Shown piece by piece: positions 46,818 through 58,342 of a stretch of DNA of 64,000 bases (the stretch's first letter is position 1; each line of letters starts with the position of its first letter). The stretch comes from Quercus robur (Eukaryota; Streptophyta; Magnoliopsida; Fagales; Fagaceae). The notes beneath the pieces were generated by a model. The model had not been told where the DNA came from, ran no database searches, and saw nothing but the letters and a program-made list of their open reading frames with translations. The stretch covers positions 29,466,782-29,530,781 of the forward strand of contig NC_065535.1 of assembly GCF_932294415.1 (NCBI RefSeq). The letters are read 5' to 3'. The position numbers and the translations under genes were made by a program.

Positions 46818-47577
46818 TGCTGGCGGCTCCAGGTAGAGTGGAGGGTGGTCACAGGAACACCTGAACTTGGAAAAAAATTAATTATTATATGTAAATTTTA
46901 TGATTTTTTATCCTTAAAAAAAATATTTGGGACCATCCTAAATTTTTTTAGGCTCAACATAATTATACTTTGGACAAAATTTAGCAACAAACTTGATTGT
47001 AAATTAATACTACAATTCTACTCAATCTTTTTTTATTGAATGTGAATTTGGGTAAATCCACCATTGGATTATATTTTTTTTTCTTAAATCCTCCATACTT
47101 GAAAATTTTCAAAAAGATCAAATATCAATAGCTATGTCATCACTCAAATCTTTAAATTTCAAATTTTTGTTGTCTACAATTATACATAAAAAAATAAAAC
47201 TAAATAGTAAATAACTTCTGATTAACATGAAATTTGACTTGTATTTTAAGAACATAAAAAACATACAATTTAATATTTAAATTTTCAAAATATATAACAA
47301 TGTTAATTTGTTTAGTTAGAATTGTAGCAAAAGCCCAAGAAAATTTTTATGAAACTAAAATTTTGAAAAAGATATAATTTGCAGTATTGATAATGAAACT
47401 ATCATGCAAAAATTTCAAAATAAGAAAATTCAAAAAGGAAATTGTAAGACTTATGTCTTTGTGTGTATGTGTGTTTTTTTTATGGTCAATATATGAAATT
47501 CTATTTTTATTAAATTTTGTATAATTTAAGTTTCTTAATGACCACTTTAAAAAATATTTCTGAATCCGCCACTAGGA
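46818..47577. mobile_element. hAT-like element in the MYB promoter region
   Basis: Left end TGCTGGCGGCTCCAGG and right end CTGAATCCGCCACTAGGA are imperfect inverted copies of the TGGCGGATTCAG type. GTCTAACA (46810-46817) and CTCTAACA (47578-47585) form an 8-bp duplication with one mismatch. AT-rich and non-coding. Its near edge is ~130 bases from the MYB TATA box. Confidence 0.65.
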
Positions 47578-47805
47578 CTCTAACACAAATGATATAGTAT
47601 TAGTGTGGGGTATTTCAGTTCACTACCGCTACAATGTCTTAAACTAAATGGGTAGGTTATATTTTTTGGCAAAATTGATGACAAGCAAGAAGAAAACTCA
47701 ACTACCATTCTTCCCTCTAATCTGCCCTTCCTCCAAGCATTGACCATTGACCACATCCCTTGCCTATTATTTCTACGGCATATGTTTATACTTATGATAC
47801 TAAGG
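47578..47805. other. Short intergenic stretch
   Basis: Nothing recognised. Confidence 0.4.
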
Positions 47806-48134
47806 TAATATGGTAGTGATTTTGGAAATAATCATTAAATTATTTTAGAAATTATAGAAAATTGTCACGTTTGGTAGGTTGTTGTTTTCAAGAATAATCA
47901 TTTTTGGGATACAATATTTTTTTCCCGTAACCATTGACATGCAATTACTAATTAGTGTATATACTCAATCGTTTCGATTATAATATGGTAGTGATTTTGG
48001 AAATAATCATTAAATTATTTTAGAAATTATAGAAAATTGTCACGTTTGGTAGGTTGTTGTTTTCAAGAATAATCATTTTTGGGATACAATATTTTTTTTC
48101 CGTAACCATTGACATGCAATTACTAATTAGTGTA
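47806..48134. repeat. Near-perfect 154-bp direct duplication, period 175 bp
   Basis: 47806-47959 and 47981-48134 differ essentially only in a T/C-run (TTTTTTTCCCG versus TTTTTTTTCCG). A 21-bp spacer separates them. The high identity means a recent duplication. The hAT MITE at 48133 is inserted at the end of the second copy. Confidence 0.92.
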
Positions 48135-48655
48135 AGGGTGTGTTGGCTGGGTTAAGGGGATTTTTTGACTCAACCCACCATGGTGGGTTAAAAAAAATTC
48201 AACCCAACCCAACCCAACTCATCACATTAGTCCAATCCAATCCACATGGGTTGGGTTGAACCCATTGGTTGGACAATTTTTTTATTACTATTATTATTAA
48301 ATTGAGCAAAAAAAATATAAATATAAATATATTAAAAAAACTCAAAAATTAGTATCAATGTAACTCTTTAAAGGCAAACAACACTAATGACTAAACAACA
48401 ATAATAATTTACTAAAGTTTGTGTGAACTAATTAGTTTTTATATAGGATAGGAAGAGTTGGTTATTTAAAAAAAATTATTAATTATATAATATATTTTAA
48501 ATAGATATTAAATATATGGGTGGGTCGGGTCGAGGTTAGAATTTTATAACCCAAACCCAACCTAACCCACCAAACCCTAAAAACCAACCAAACCCGCCAG
48601 GTTGGGTTGGGTTGGGTCGGTTTTGATGAGTTAGCAGGTTGGCTGCACACCCCTA
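48133..48655. mobile_element. hAT-type MITE, 523 bp
   Basis: Ends TAAGGGTGTG and CACACCCCTA are inverted copies of the common TAGGGGTGTGCA terminus. AATTAGTG is duplicated exactly (48125-48132, 48656-48663). The inner sequence is full of AACCCAACC/GGGTTGGG tracts facing one another. Confidence 0.88.
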
Positions 48656-48741
48656 AATTAGTGCATAAAACAAGTAGTTTCATGCACTAGAAATTATTGA
48701 AGACAATCAATTTTGATAGGTGGTTGTTTTTCAAGTATAAT

Positions 48742-49063
48742 TGTCGGATTGTGTGTCTTACCAATCCATCCAACTACCAATTGGTGAAGGATGAGGGGGC
48801 ACAAATCTTTTATAGCATTCAATCGCAGACCAAGCCCATTGGTATTGGAGTGAATTGTGAAATCCCTCACAATCCCTCCCTCACAATGCAACTCCAACGA
48901 CTCAAACCTATGACCGAGCTCTAATACCATTTGTCGGACCGTGTGCCTTACCAATCCATCCAACCACCAATTGGTGAAGGATGAGGGGGGGCACAAATCT
49001 TTTATAACATTCAATCGTAGACCAAGTTCATTGGTATTGAAGCGAATTGTGAAATCCCTCACA
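48742..49063 (-). mobile_element. TRIM: 322-bp miniature LTR retrotransposon
   Basis: Two direct repeats, 48742-48871 (130 bp) and 48932-49063 (132 bp), start TGTCGGA and end CCCTCACA on +. They flank only 60 bp of interior. On the minus strand each reads TGTGAGGG...CCGACA. The interior begins with TGGTATTAGAGC (reverse complement at 48918-48929), an initiator-Met PBS with one change, two bases after the LTR. It ends with the purine-rich GAGGGAGGGAT (about 48872-48884). The 5-bp duplication ATAAT is exact (48737-48741, 49064-49068). There is no coding sequence. Confidence 0.9.
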
Positions 49064-49068
49064 ATAAT

Positions 49069-50064
49069 AAATTTAGGGATAAATTTTTTTTACAATTGCT
49101 AGGATAACACCTTCCGATTAATGCATAAAACAAGTGGTGTTAGTGATTTGGTTCATATAAAAAGTGATGTAGAAAACTATTAGCTCTACATGCATGTGAA
49201 TAAGTTACCAATCATAACTTGCTCTCTTGGCAAGATTTGAAAAAAGTTATGTTCTTAGGATTTTTTTTTTTTTTTTTTGAGTTTTAATTATCTTTTTTTT
49301 GAGGAGATAAATTTGATAGTTACAACAGGAGAGGAGAATTCAAACTCTGGAGGTTTTCGTTAGAAATACCAAAAAATATCAATTGAGTTATATGAAACTT
49401 AGAAAGTTTATTTAATTATCCATTCTAAGGAATAAATATTTATATTGTACTTTTACATAACCAAACAATAGAGTGACAAATTCGATTGTTAAAAACTATA
49501 AATTCCTAAAGAGAAGAATGTTTTGTTTTCATTTCTAAAAGTGATAAATTCTCATTAAATCCTAAATGTTTTTAAGAAGTTCTAGTTGAGTTACAATACT
49601 CTTAATATAAATAGATTGTTATCTATTAGAATATTCTAAGAGATAACAATCTAACTATCGTGCTTTTACATAACCAACCTGAGTTATGAACTACACTAGT
49701 CTTGAAGTCCCCTGCGTAGGCTCGCTATACCTAGAAACCAAGTTCTAAGATTTGTAAGTGTTAAATTACTGATTCTCCCAAAAACTTTAGTTATTGGGAT
49801 ATGGTAAATTTAATCTTTTAACCACATAATTCTAACACTCCCTCTCATGTGTGGGTCAAAACTATATTTTCATAGGTGAGGTCTAATACATGAGAATTTA
49901 AATAGGAGGTAAAGTGGAGGAGACAATGATCGAATTCAGAATCTCATGTTCTAAAAACCATGTTACATTGCTAATTCTCTCAAAAGTTTAAAATATTAGG
50001 ATATGATAAATTTAATTATTTAACAACATATTTTTAACGGTGAGAACCATATTCATTATTCAAG
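49069..50064. other. AT-rich intergenic DNA
   Basis: No gene, and no repeat with recognisable ends. A T-run of ~19 lies near 49261-49279. Confidence 0.4.
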
Positions 50065-50077
50065 GTTTGTCCTTTGG

Positions 50078-50243
50078 ACCACCGTACTCCCTTGGTGCGA
50101 TGATCACTCCATAAGTGTAAGTGCTTGTGGAGTGTGGGGGGTAAGGGCCGGGGTTCAAGTCTCTAGGAGGGAGTTTTATACACATATACATTTGGATTAG
50201 GTTAGAGTAGAATTCTATCTTGTATTAAAAAAAAAAAAAAAAA
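50078..50243 (+). mobile_element. tRNA-derived SINE, copy 3
   Basis: ACCACCGTACTCC, A-box TGGTGCGATGATCACT, B-box GGGTTCAAGTC and a 3' A-run, as in the copy at 10776. The 13-bp duplication GTTTGTCCTTTGG is exact (50065-50077, 50244-50256). Confidence 0.92.
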
Positions 50244-50256
50244 GTTTGTCCTTTGG

Positions 50257-51441
50257 TACGTTTTAATGCACCCCTTTATTTTATTTCTCAACCTTTCCTC
50301 ATTTAAGTAGCACATCATAAATGTTGAAGGGCTTGATTGGTGGTGCCCACTGAACCCATATTCATGCTTCTATCAGTTTTCACAATCCGATTTGCTTCAA
50401 AGTATCCATCTAGTATACCAAATACGGGGTAGAGCTAGAGCATATATTCTTTCAGCCTTCTCAATCTCATGCTGGTAAGCTTGGCATTTTTTTCAAAAGC
50501 GCCAAAAGCAGCCCAAAATACTAAATATATAATAGGGAAATAATTATGCTACGTGACAATTTAAACAATTCCCAACTAATCCATTCCTTATCATATTTGG
50601 CAATTGGAATTTATAAATTAAAAAAAGAAAAAAAAGGTCGTCTACTATGGTGGACCAAAATAATTTGATAATATTTCCCTTTTTTTATTTAAAATAATTG
50701 ATTAGCTTATTAGTTTTTTTTTTTTTTAAATATATCTTATTAGTTACTTTCTTCCCTTGCTTCCGAATACAAATATTATGTCCTATTTTTCTGTATTCTA
50801 TTTTATGTTCCACCTCCTTCCAAAATACATGATAAATTGTAATTGATGAAACATAAAGTGAAACACAAAAAATTTGTATTCTTTGCGTTATATTTGATAA
50901 ACCTCCTTGTTAGCCATAATGACTAAAATCTAGGGAATTACAAAATTTTACTATGGCCATCAATCTGTATCAATAATACATAATCGATTTATCAGAGTGG
51001 GGCTAAATCATAAATGTTTTCTCCCCCCTCAATTTAAATGTCATTTTTTCCTTCTCAATTAAATTTTTTTAAGACACTTCTTCTAAGTAAATAGAAACCC
51101 ATAATCCCTTTGAAAAAATGATAGTTAGAGTGCATTTGGCAAACACAAAAACTGTCCTTAAAAAAAAAGAAAAAAAGAAAAAGAAACCTTTTGACCTTAT
51201 TTTGATAAACCCCCAAGAAAAAAGAAAGAAAGACAAAACATTTTCCTCCTCTCTCTTCTCTCTATCGTGTTTTCAATAAATAAATAATCAATAAAGCGTG
51301 TTTAAATAGACTCTAACTTATTTTAAAACTTTTTGAAAACAAATTATTTTAAAATGCTATGCCTAAAAAGGTGAAATTAGGGAAAAATAAATATTTTACA
51401 GAAGTGCAGTTGCTAGTAGTTGTGCAATATTATTCACCTAG
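50257..51441. other. Intergenic DNA, nothing recognised
   Basis: AT-rich with scattered A- and T-runs. No coding sequence or bounded repeat found. The 5' limit of LINE C may extend to about 51400. Confidence 0.4.
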
Positions 51442-52808
51442 ATGACAAAACCCAACTCTCCTCCTTTGGAAGGTTGTGTCCAACAAATCTACTGTGATGC
51501 AGCAGTGAGTTCGGAAGATTCAGTTGTTGCATTAATAGCTAGGGATTGGAGAGGGAATCCTGTGTTTGCTTTTTCTTGTAAAGTGAACACCATCCTTGTC
51601 CAAGTGGAGGCAGAAGTGTTACGATGGGCAACTTCCATTGCTGTGAAATACAATCTTGTTAATGTAATTGTTAGGTTCTAAAGACTTAGGATTTTATATA
51701 TTTAGAACTCTAATGTGTATTGTTGGCAAACCATAATCAAAACAAGAAGTTTAGTCGTGTTTAGACTTGCTCAAAGTTGATTCATTTATGTAAAGTTGGA
51801 ACAAGCTGATGCAGAAATCATTTATGCTTCTCGGCAGCCTGGTTCGATCGATCGAAGCTTAGGCTCAATCAATCGAAAATCAGGTCAGATGCGTTTTCTG
51901 TAGAATTCCAACTCAACCCTAGTTTTGTTTTAAAACGTTTAGGGTTTTTTAATTGGCCCTAGGTATATAAGGCAAACCTTAGCCACGTTTTAGTGTTGCT
52001 CATATTATTGTTTGTGTAAATCTCTTGTGAGATCTATGAGGAGCCTTCCTTAACACAAGCTTAGGATTATCAAGAAGGAGATTTCTTCAAGAGCTTAATG
52101 ATCATTCAATTGCTGCCATAAGAACTTAAAGAAACATAAGCAGGTGTGCTTGTACTTGTTGGAGAATCCAAGAAAGAAGGAGTCCGTGGTTTTGGAGCTT
52201 GCACGTGGTCGTGTCAGTAAGTTTCTACTGGTGGGTAGTAATAGGATGTTAGTGGTCTAAGTCCTGTTGAACAACTTCGATTCTTTCATAGTGGATTCAG
52301 GTTTACTTTGAGGATAGCTAGGTTAAATCCTCCCCAAGTTTTTACTGGTTTGGTTTCCTGGGTGATCATATCATTGTGTTATTTATCTTTCCGCTACTTT
52401 GCATGATATGATTGTTTTGATTGTGATAATCTAGATTTGTTAATTTGGACTAAGTAACAACTTGGTTAATTACCTAGATTAAGCCAATTGTGTTTTTAAG
52501 GGGTCTAAAAACTATTAGTAATTATTGAAAGTGACTGCCAAACTTGTATTCAAGGTCTCTCTACCTCTTATGCTTCTATTCTTTGGCATATTGCTAATAT
52601 TTTGTTAGAAACTAAGGCCTTAGCGCATTCTGTTCATTCATTTTCTTTTAAAGCTGCTCATGAACTTGGACGATGGTCTCTTTGTAATAGTGTTTTTGGA
52701 TTTTTTTTGGTTCTAACTTCGCTCCTCCTATAGTTGTGAATGTTTTTTTGGAGGATTCTTTCTTTGTATCTTAGCTTGTTCTTTTAATAAAAATCTTTGT
52801 TTTGCAAA
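51442..52808 (+). mobile_element. LINE C: 3' fragment of an L1 (RNase H), split by a solo LTR
   Basis: 51442-51668 encodes an RNase H start (IYCDAAVSSEDS, VQVEAEVLRWA, VNVIV). Coding resumes at 52523 with ESDCQTCIQGL, restoring the VESDC catalytic Asp across the LTR insertion. It then runs through a KAAHELGRWSL segment to about 52730, and the element ends in an A-run at 52806-52813. Everything 5' of the RNase H is missing. It is a distinct L1 subfamily from LINE A and B, judged by its different RNase H sequence. Confidence 0.8.
51669..52517 (+). mobile_element. Solo LTR, 849 bp (copia, SIRE-like)
   Basis: TGTTAGGTTC...AAACTATTA interrupts the LINE C RNase H codons. GTAAT flanks both sides (51664-51668, 52518-52522). 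Downstream features (AAGGGGTCTAAAAAC near the end, GTTAATTTGG and CCGCTACTTTGC stretches) resemble those in the 22122 LTR. The terminal CA has become TA. A TATA box (GTATATAAGG) is near 51962-51971. Confidence 0.78.
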
Positions 52809-52826
52809 AAAAACCTCCCCTCCATT

Positions 52827-52842
52827 CCCCCCCCCCCCCCCC
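52827..52842. repeat. Poly(C) tract
   Basis: Sixteen C in a row next to the LINE C A-tail. Confidence 0.9.
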
Positions 52843-52860
52843 TTTTTTACTATTTTATGG

Positions 52861-53010
52861 GAGCAGCTACAGACAACAATTTTCACAACAGTTAAGCTTA
52901 TTAGTTCTCATTTAAGTTTGCTACTAATATTATATTTTTACCTATCAATACTAACTTGCCACCTCAATAATTGTCAAAATTTTTGTGTTTGTAGACTTTT
53001 TTTTTTAATA
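52861..53010. mobile_element. Small MITE-like repeat, ~150 bp
   Basis: AGCTACAGACAACAATTTTCACAA and the reverse complement of the far end (AGTCTACAAACACAAAAATTTTGACAA, split by mismatches) are inverted copies. A 12-bp duplication ACTATTTTATGG flanks it (52849-52860, 53011-53022). A relative lies near 45027. Confidence 0.6.
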
Positions 53011-53022
53011 ACTATTTTATGG

Positions 53023-54009
53023 TGTTCTTACTTCTTAGTCCAAACTCCAAAGATTTTTTTTTTCTCTGATGGAATCAAACTCCAAATCTACCCTTTTGGT
53101 TACACTTTTTTGGGAAATTCTTAGGTGATTTGGGACAAAAAGGTTACTAGCTAACATAAAACATAGTTGCATAAGGTTAGTAGCTAACATAAAACATAGT
53201 TGCTATTTCTCTATGATAGGCTCTATGATTGACACATGAAGCCCATTGATGCAAAGCATTTTGGAAGGTCCTTGGTGCATCCCTATGGACCACAAGTCTT
53301 AAGCATGTTAAGTCCTTATTATCCCTATGGTTCTGTATGGCACCGTGGTACCCTAATCCATTTGAGCCTTGGATTTAGGCCCAGCAACGTGGCCCACATC
53401 CCCAATCTCTTTCTACCCAACCCGCACAAACTGCAAGCCCAAGTTTCATCATCTGACCCTTGCTCGGCAAACCATTCTCGAATAATAAGGAAAGACCAAA
53501 GTCTGAACACACCATAGCATGCCTGGCAACGCCCAGGGAACATCACTGCCGAGCATTCCTACTTGAGTTGGAACCAAGTTCCAAGGCCATATTTGCCACA
53601 TTCCACTCCCACCTAACCATCCACTTACAACTGATGATATTGGACCCCTAATGGCACTAACTATGACAGTAATCATGATCTCTCCACTAATCTAGAGCTA
53701 TAAATGTGAAAAGATGGAAAGGGAAATGGAAATGGTTGTTGAAAAAGTTCTAAAGAAAATAGAGAGTAGAAAAAAAGAGTGATTCAGAGAGAGAGAGAGA
53801 GAGAGAGAGAAGCAACTACGTTGAGTCTCTTTGTCGAGAATGACCCAAAGTAGGAAATCCAAAACCCACATTATAAGTAAGTTGTGAACCCAAGTGAGGT
53901 CAGGCCCAACAGGCTCACTTTCGACACGCACAGGTTCAATCTGCCATTTGAAGGTAAAGGTGACAACCCTTTATTAGACTGTTTCCCATTATAACTAGGC
54001 TAGAAACTA
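53023..54009. other. Unclassified repeat-like DNA, possibly an old LTR
   Basis: 53230-53700 is more GC-rich than its surroundings, and TATAAATG at 53699 is followed by GA-rich leader-like sequence with a (GA)n run at 53786-53811. This order (U3, TATA, GA-rich R) is LTR-like, but I found no ends or duplication. A TTAGTAGCTAACATAAAACATAGTTGC phrase occurs twice near 53143-53205. No gene is supported. Confidence 0.35.
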
Positions 54010-57000
54010 GGGGAAATTCTTAGCTAGTTTGGGACTACAAGGTCAGCATGCTGACCTTGTAGTCCCAACCAATAAGAAGAGGACAAATCACCAAAATTGA
54101 TGACATAAGCTTATTTGCCACATCACCCCACTCCAGCTTATTACTTTCTAATGTCTGTCTAACCTGTTGAAAGCAAATTCAAAATAGCAAATTCAAATTT
54201 AGGATGTGAATGGGCGGGTACTGAAAATTTCGTATTTGAAATCCTTTTCAAAATTTGTTTTACATATCGTGGGTCATTTCCCCATCGCCAAACAAAATGC
54301 TTTTTCTACTAAAGATGGGTCATTGTCTCCAACTTCTCACTCGACATTGCCCCGCTCACCGTTGCACGCCTCTTTCACATTTCCTCCTTGTAATCCCTCG
54401 CTTCCTGATTTGGATATTCAAATGAGCAATCCAAACTTTTAAATCTGAGAGGTAGTTGTTCCTCTAACAAAGGATGAGAATGCTTGCTCCAAGATTCAAG
54501 CAATCACATATCCTTTCAAGCAATAAATGGGGTGAGTCTACTTTCCCTTTCTTTTGGTAAGATGAAATTCCTGGATTTTCTAGCGGATGAAATTTTCTGC
54601 CATAGGCGTTCTTCATGATTTTTATTTTTTGCTTTCCTTTGATACCCATGTAGATCTCTTTCACGATTATGGTTATTCTATGATGGATGATGTTTCTTGA
54701 ACAATTTTTGTTTTGGGTATTTAGGAATTCATGGCCAATGGATATCAAAACTTATGTTCATTCCTTTTGTACTCCACGTGTTTGATAAAATGCCCAATGT
54801 AAAGACTTTGTCAATCTTTAAAGAATTTGGGTTTATACCTTTCATGAAATTTGTTTATTTCTATGAGAAAAGCTTAGTTCAATCATCAAGACTCATTCTT
54901 GGACATATCATCATGTGAACTCTTGAGTTTCATGAACAAGACATAAACATGTTACTTTGATTTGCAAGTCATTTTAGTTTCTAGATTTGAGGTGCAATGC
55001 TATATGCACTAGATCAAGATTAGTGCTATTACCATGCTCTAAGTTTTACTTTGCTTATGCATGAGTAGTGGCATTTAGTCATATCATCAATTGAGGACCA
55101 GTTTTGTAAACTAATAAGAAATATATTTCTTACTAACATGATTTTTAAGACTTATGAAACTATTTCTTAATTCAGTTTTACTTTGTGCCCTATTTGGCTA
55201 CTAAGAAATTGAGGGAATATGAAAGAATCCAATCCCATGGAATGAATGTCAACAACAAAGCAAGGGAGAATCAAATTCCATGAAATGAAGTTAAGTGTGC
55301 ATTATGATTTGCCAACTTCAACAGTTATAGTGAAAATTTGGATAGGCAAAAATATTTTGAACTTCTTCTAGCTATTTTGATATTAGCTCTTATGCCTTGT
55401 TTGAAGTTTAAGTTATCCTTAGTATGAACAAAATCTTATTTTCACAACTAAAGTTAATAATTGATAGGATAAATCATTCATGTTATGCCTTCTACGTTAC
55501 CTGCTTTGCTATTAAGTTTCATTAAATAAGGATAGAAATTGCGAATCATTAGATTGACAAGCCTTTATGTTAGCAAACTAGTGTGCATTTTAATACACTT
55601 TTGAATACAGTTAATGATGCAATGGTGAATACTAGATAGATATTACCTTGAGGTGGTTATGCAATAGATTTTCTTGATGAACAATAACATGATGATTCTT
55701 TGCAATGCTTTAGACAAACTTTGAGCAAAGGGAGCCTCGGCTTGCCAAGGATGAAGATGAGGATGAGCAATAGGCCAAGGATGAGGATCAACAAGTTGAA
55801 TGTGAAGGAGCTGTCATTATTGGCTTGGATGGCAAGATGAGATGGATAAGTGATGAAGTTCCAAGATTGAAGTCTGACTGCTTTCCTTAAAAAATAGGAT
55901 TTGTTAGTTAGAGGTAGAAATTATTAATAACTTATTTCCTAGACTTTTGGAAGTGTAGAGGATAGGATTAGGTTGTTTGCTAGTCAGTAGTTATCAAGTT
56001 TATGTTAATAGTTGGTGCTTATCATAAGTTGTATTGCACATATGTTGTGCATTGAATGCTATTTAAAGGGAAACAAATTAATAAAGATGGAAACAAAATA
56101 TTAACACTCAAATTCATGAGTGATTGAGGTCACATATCTTGAAGTTATTGAAGTTTTAGATTTGATATATGTTAACTTCCTTTTAGTTTGAAACAAGTAA
56201 TGTGGTAGAAAGAATTAAGTATTATGCTGTATTGTCCAATTTTGACACTGCAGCATCTTTGTTTATTTATACAAAACCATTACAAGTATGTATAGTACAA
56301 ACCAAGAGAATGTAATAAAATGTAGTTATTCTTTTCATGATATTTCAATTTCTATAATGATGTTTGTGACTTATCTTTTGAAATGTTATCAAGCCAATTA
56401 AGGTAGTTTTGATTTCATAAAAAAGATGGTAAGAGACTACATACATTTTTTTCCAATCAAAATTAGTAGAAAACACATAATTAAATAATCAATTTGGTGA
56501 CAAATGCAAATATCATTCTCAACTTTTGTTCATGTCATAGAAGATATAAGAGTATAATTTGAAATGTATAATTTGATTACAAAGACAAAATAACAAAAGT
56601 TCTATTGACATATAGACTTATATTACAAGACTTGTAATTTGATTACAAGGACAAAATAACAAAAGTGTGCTTCAAGATCAATTGCTTTGTCGATCTCAAG
56701 TGGATAAGTGCCACCCACTTTTGTCCAAAGGCTCTACCTATAACCATGTTGAGAATATTAAGCACTTGTACAGCCTTTCTTCAGTACAAGTTTAAACTAA
56801 ACACTGCAAAAAGGCTTTGTATCATCTTTGACATCTTGTAATAGATGACCAAAGCTGTAAGTATTGAATTTAGTTGAGTAGAATTGAATACACCAGTAGC
56901 TAAGCACATTCAATATTAAAATCCTGTAAGTCAAGTTCTTGACTAACACAAGAGCTCCTTCCAAGCCCTTGAATAGCTTCATTAGTTGGCTCACTTTATT

Positions 57001-58342
57001 GCTGCAAAAGCAAAGGAATGGAAATAAGCAAAGCACAAAATAACAAACTTGAGCAAGCCTAATATGCAAAAAAATCAATCCTTAAAATTTGGTATCAGGG
57101 TTTTGCAATTGAACATCAATTTCATTGAACCAAAAATAGTAATTGAACACCAATTTCAAAATGCCACTCCCCACCACACAAATTCAGAGCTAAAGTACAA
57201 CAAACCAAGTAATGTGGCAAAAATTTCTTACAAATCCTGATACCAAATGAATTAAAAATTATGATTAGTAGAACTATGGCAATGACCCACTTCAAATGGT
57301 CTCATCAAAGAAAGATTCAAAAGGTGAAAATGAGATACACCCAACTAATGAACAAATACTTGCTTCTTCTTTTTCCCTCTAATCATTGTTGCAATAGCAT
57401 AAATATAAGACTACACAGGTCTCATGTACATGAAATTTGGGTGTGGTATCAAAACAACCTATAAATCCCATAGCTTTTGGAAATTATAATACCATAACAT
57501 GCTTTAGAACTAGCCAAAAATATATTATTAGATTCTTGTATTGTTGCAAAGAACCTATTTAAAATTAAAGATTTGAGTGACTATTCCACAGTTATAATTA
57601 AGTTATATTTTCTCAAACAGCTTATATGCAAAATTATCAAACACATGAACATGTTTAAATAGGGAAAAATAGAGTAATGCCCTCACAAAGACCTCATTCA
57701 AGGCAAAGCTCGGATTCACATATTGGTAATAGAAAAAAATTAAAAAACTTAACAGTTCAACCAGGCCAAAGACATAAAATTTTTAGAACAAAACAAGAAC
57801 CAAAATGAAATTTTGAAACAAAAAGAACAAGAAACCGCAATTGAAATCCAATGCATTGGTTCTCAGATCAGATCTAGAAGGTTTGGATTGCCCAAATTCG
57901 TACTCAAAGAAACAAGATGAAAGAATGAGAGAGAAAAACATACTCTTCATCAAGATGAGGAAACACAGAGGAGTCCTACAGCGATGAGCGAGGTAGTGTT
58001 AAGGTCGCCATCGCTGCCGATTGGGAAGTTGGAGACAGTAAGTTCAGGGTTGGGAGAAAATGACCCTAGGATCCCAAGACATATTTCATATTCTTTAGAA
58101 CAAATTTGAAAACTTTTTGGATGCTAAAAATTTTCAAGGACCCGCCCATTCCCATCTTAAGTTTGAATTTGCTCTCAACATTAACGGATTTAAACCGACA
58201 TTAGAGTAAGTCACATGTGTATGGTGACGTGGCAGGAAAGTTTATGTCATCAATTTTAATGATCTATCTTCTTTTTATTGGTTGGGACTACAAGGTCAGC
58301 ATAATGACCTTGTAATCCTGGACTAGCTAAGAATTTCTTAGA
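54010..58342. mobile_element. MULE-like element, 4.3 kb, long TIRs with an embedded palindrome
   Basis: About 250 bp at 54010-54260 is an inverted copy of about 58090-58342 (GAAATTCTTAGCTAG, CCAACCAATAA.AAGA, AAAATTGATGACATAA, AATGGGCGGGT). The left arm contains a perfect 36-bp palindrome, GGGACTACAAGGTCAGCATG and its inverse (54030-54065 approx.). The right arm has a decayed form. TAGAAAC on both outer sides (about 54000 and 58341) is a partial target duplication. No transposase is readable. The interior has intron-like and short coding-like pieces, e.g. a Glu/Asp-rich stretch at 55718-55890 ending near IIGLDGKMRWISDE, possibly a captured gene fragment. Confidence 0.72.

Noticed and set aside
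48742..49063. Simple tandem duplication
   Set aside because: Replaced by the TRIM reading because of the TG/CA ends, PBS, purine tract and exact 5-bp TSD.
54206..54442. 78-codon ORF as a small gene
   Set aside because: It overlaps the MULE terminal repeat and subterminal DNA and has no recognisable domain.
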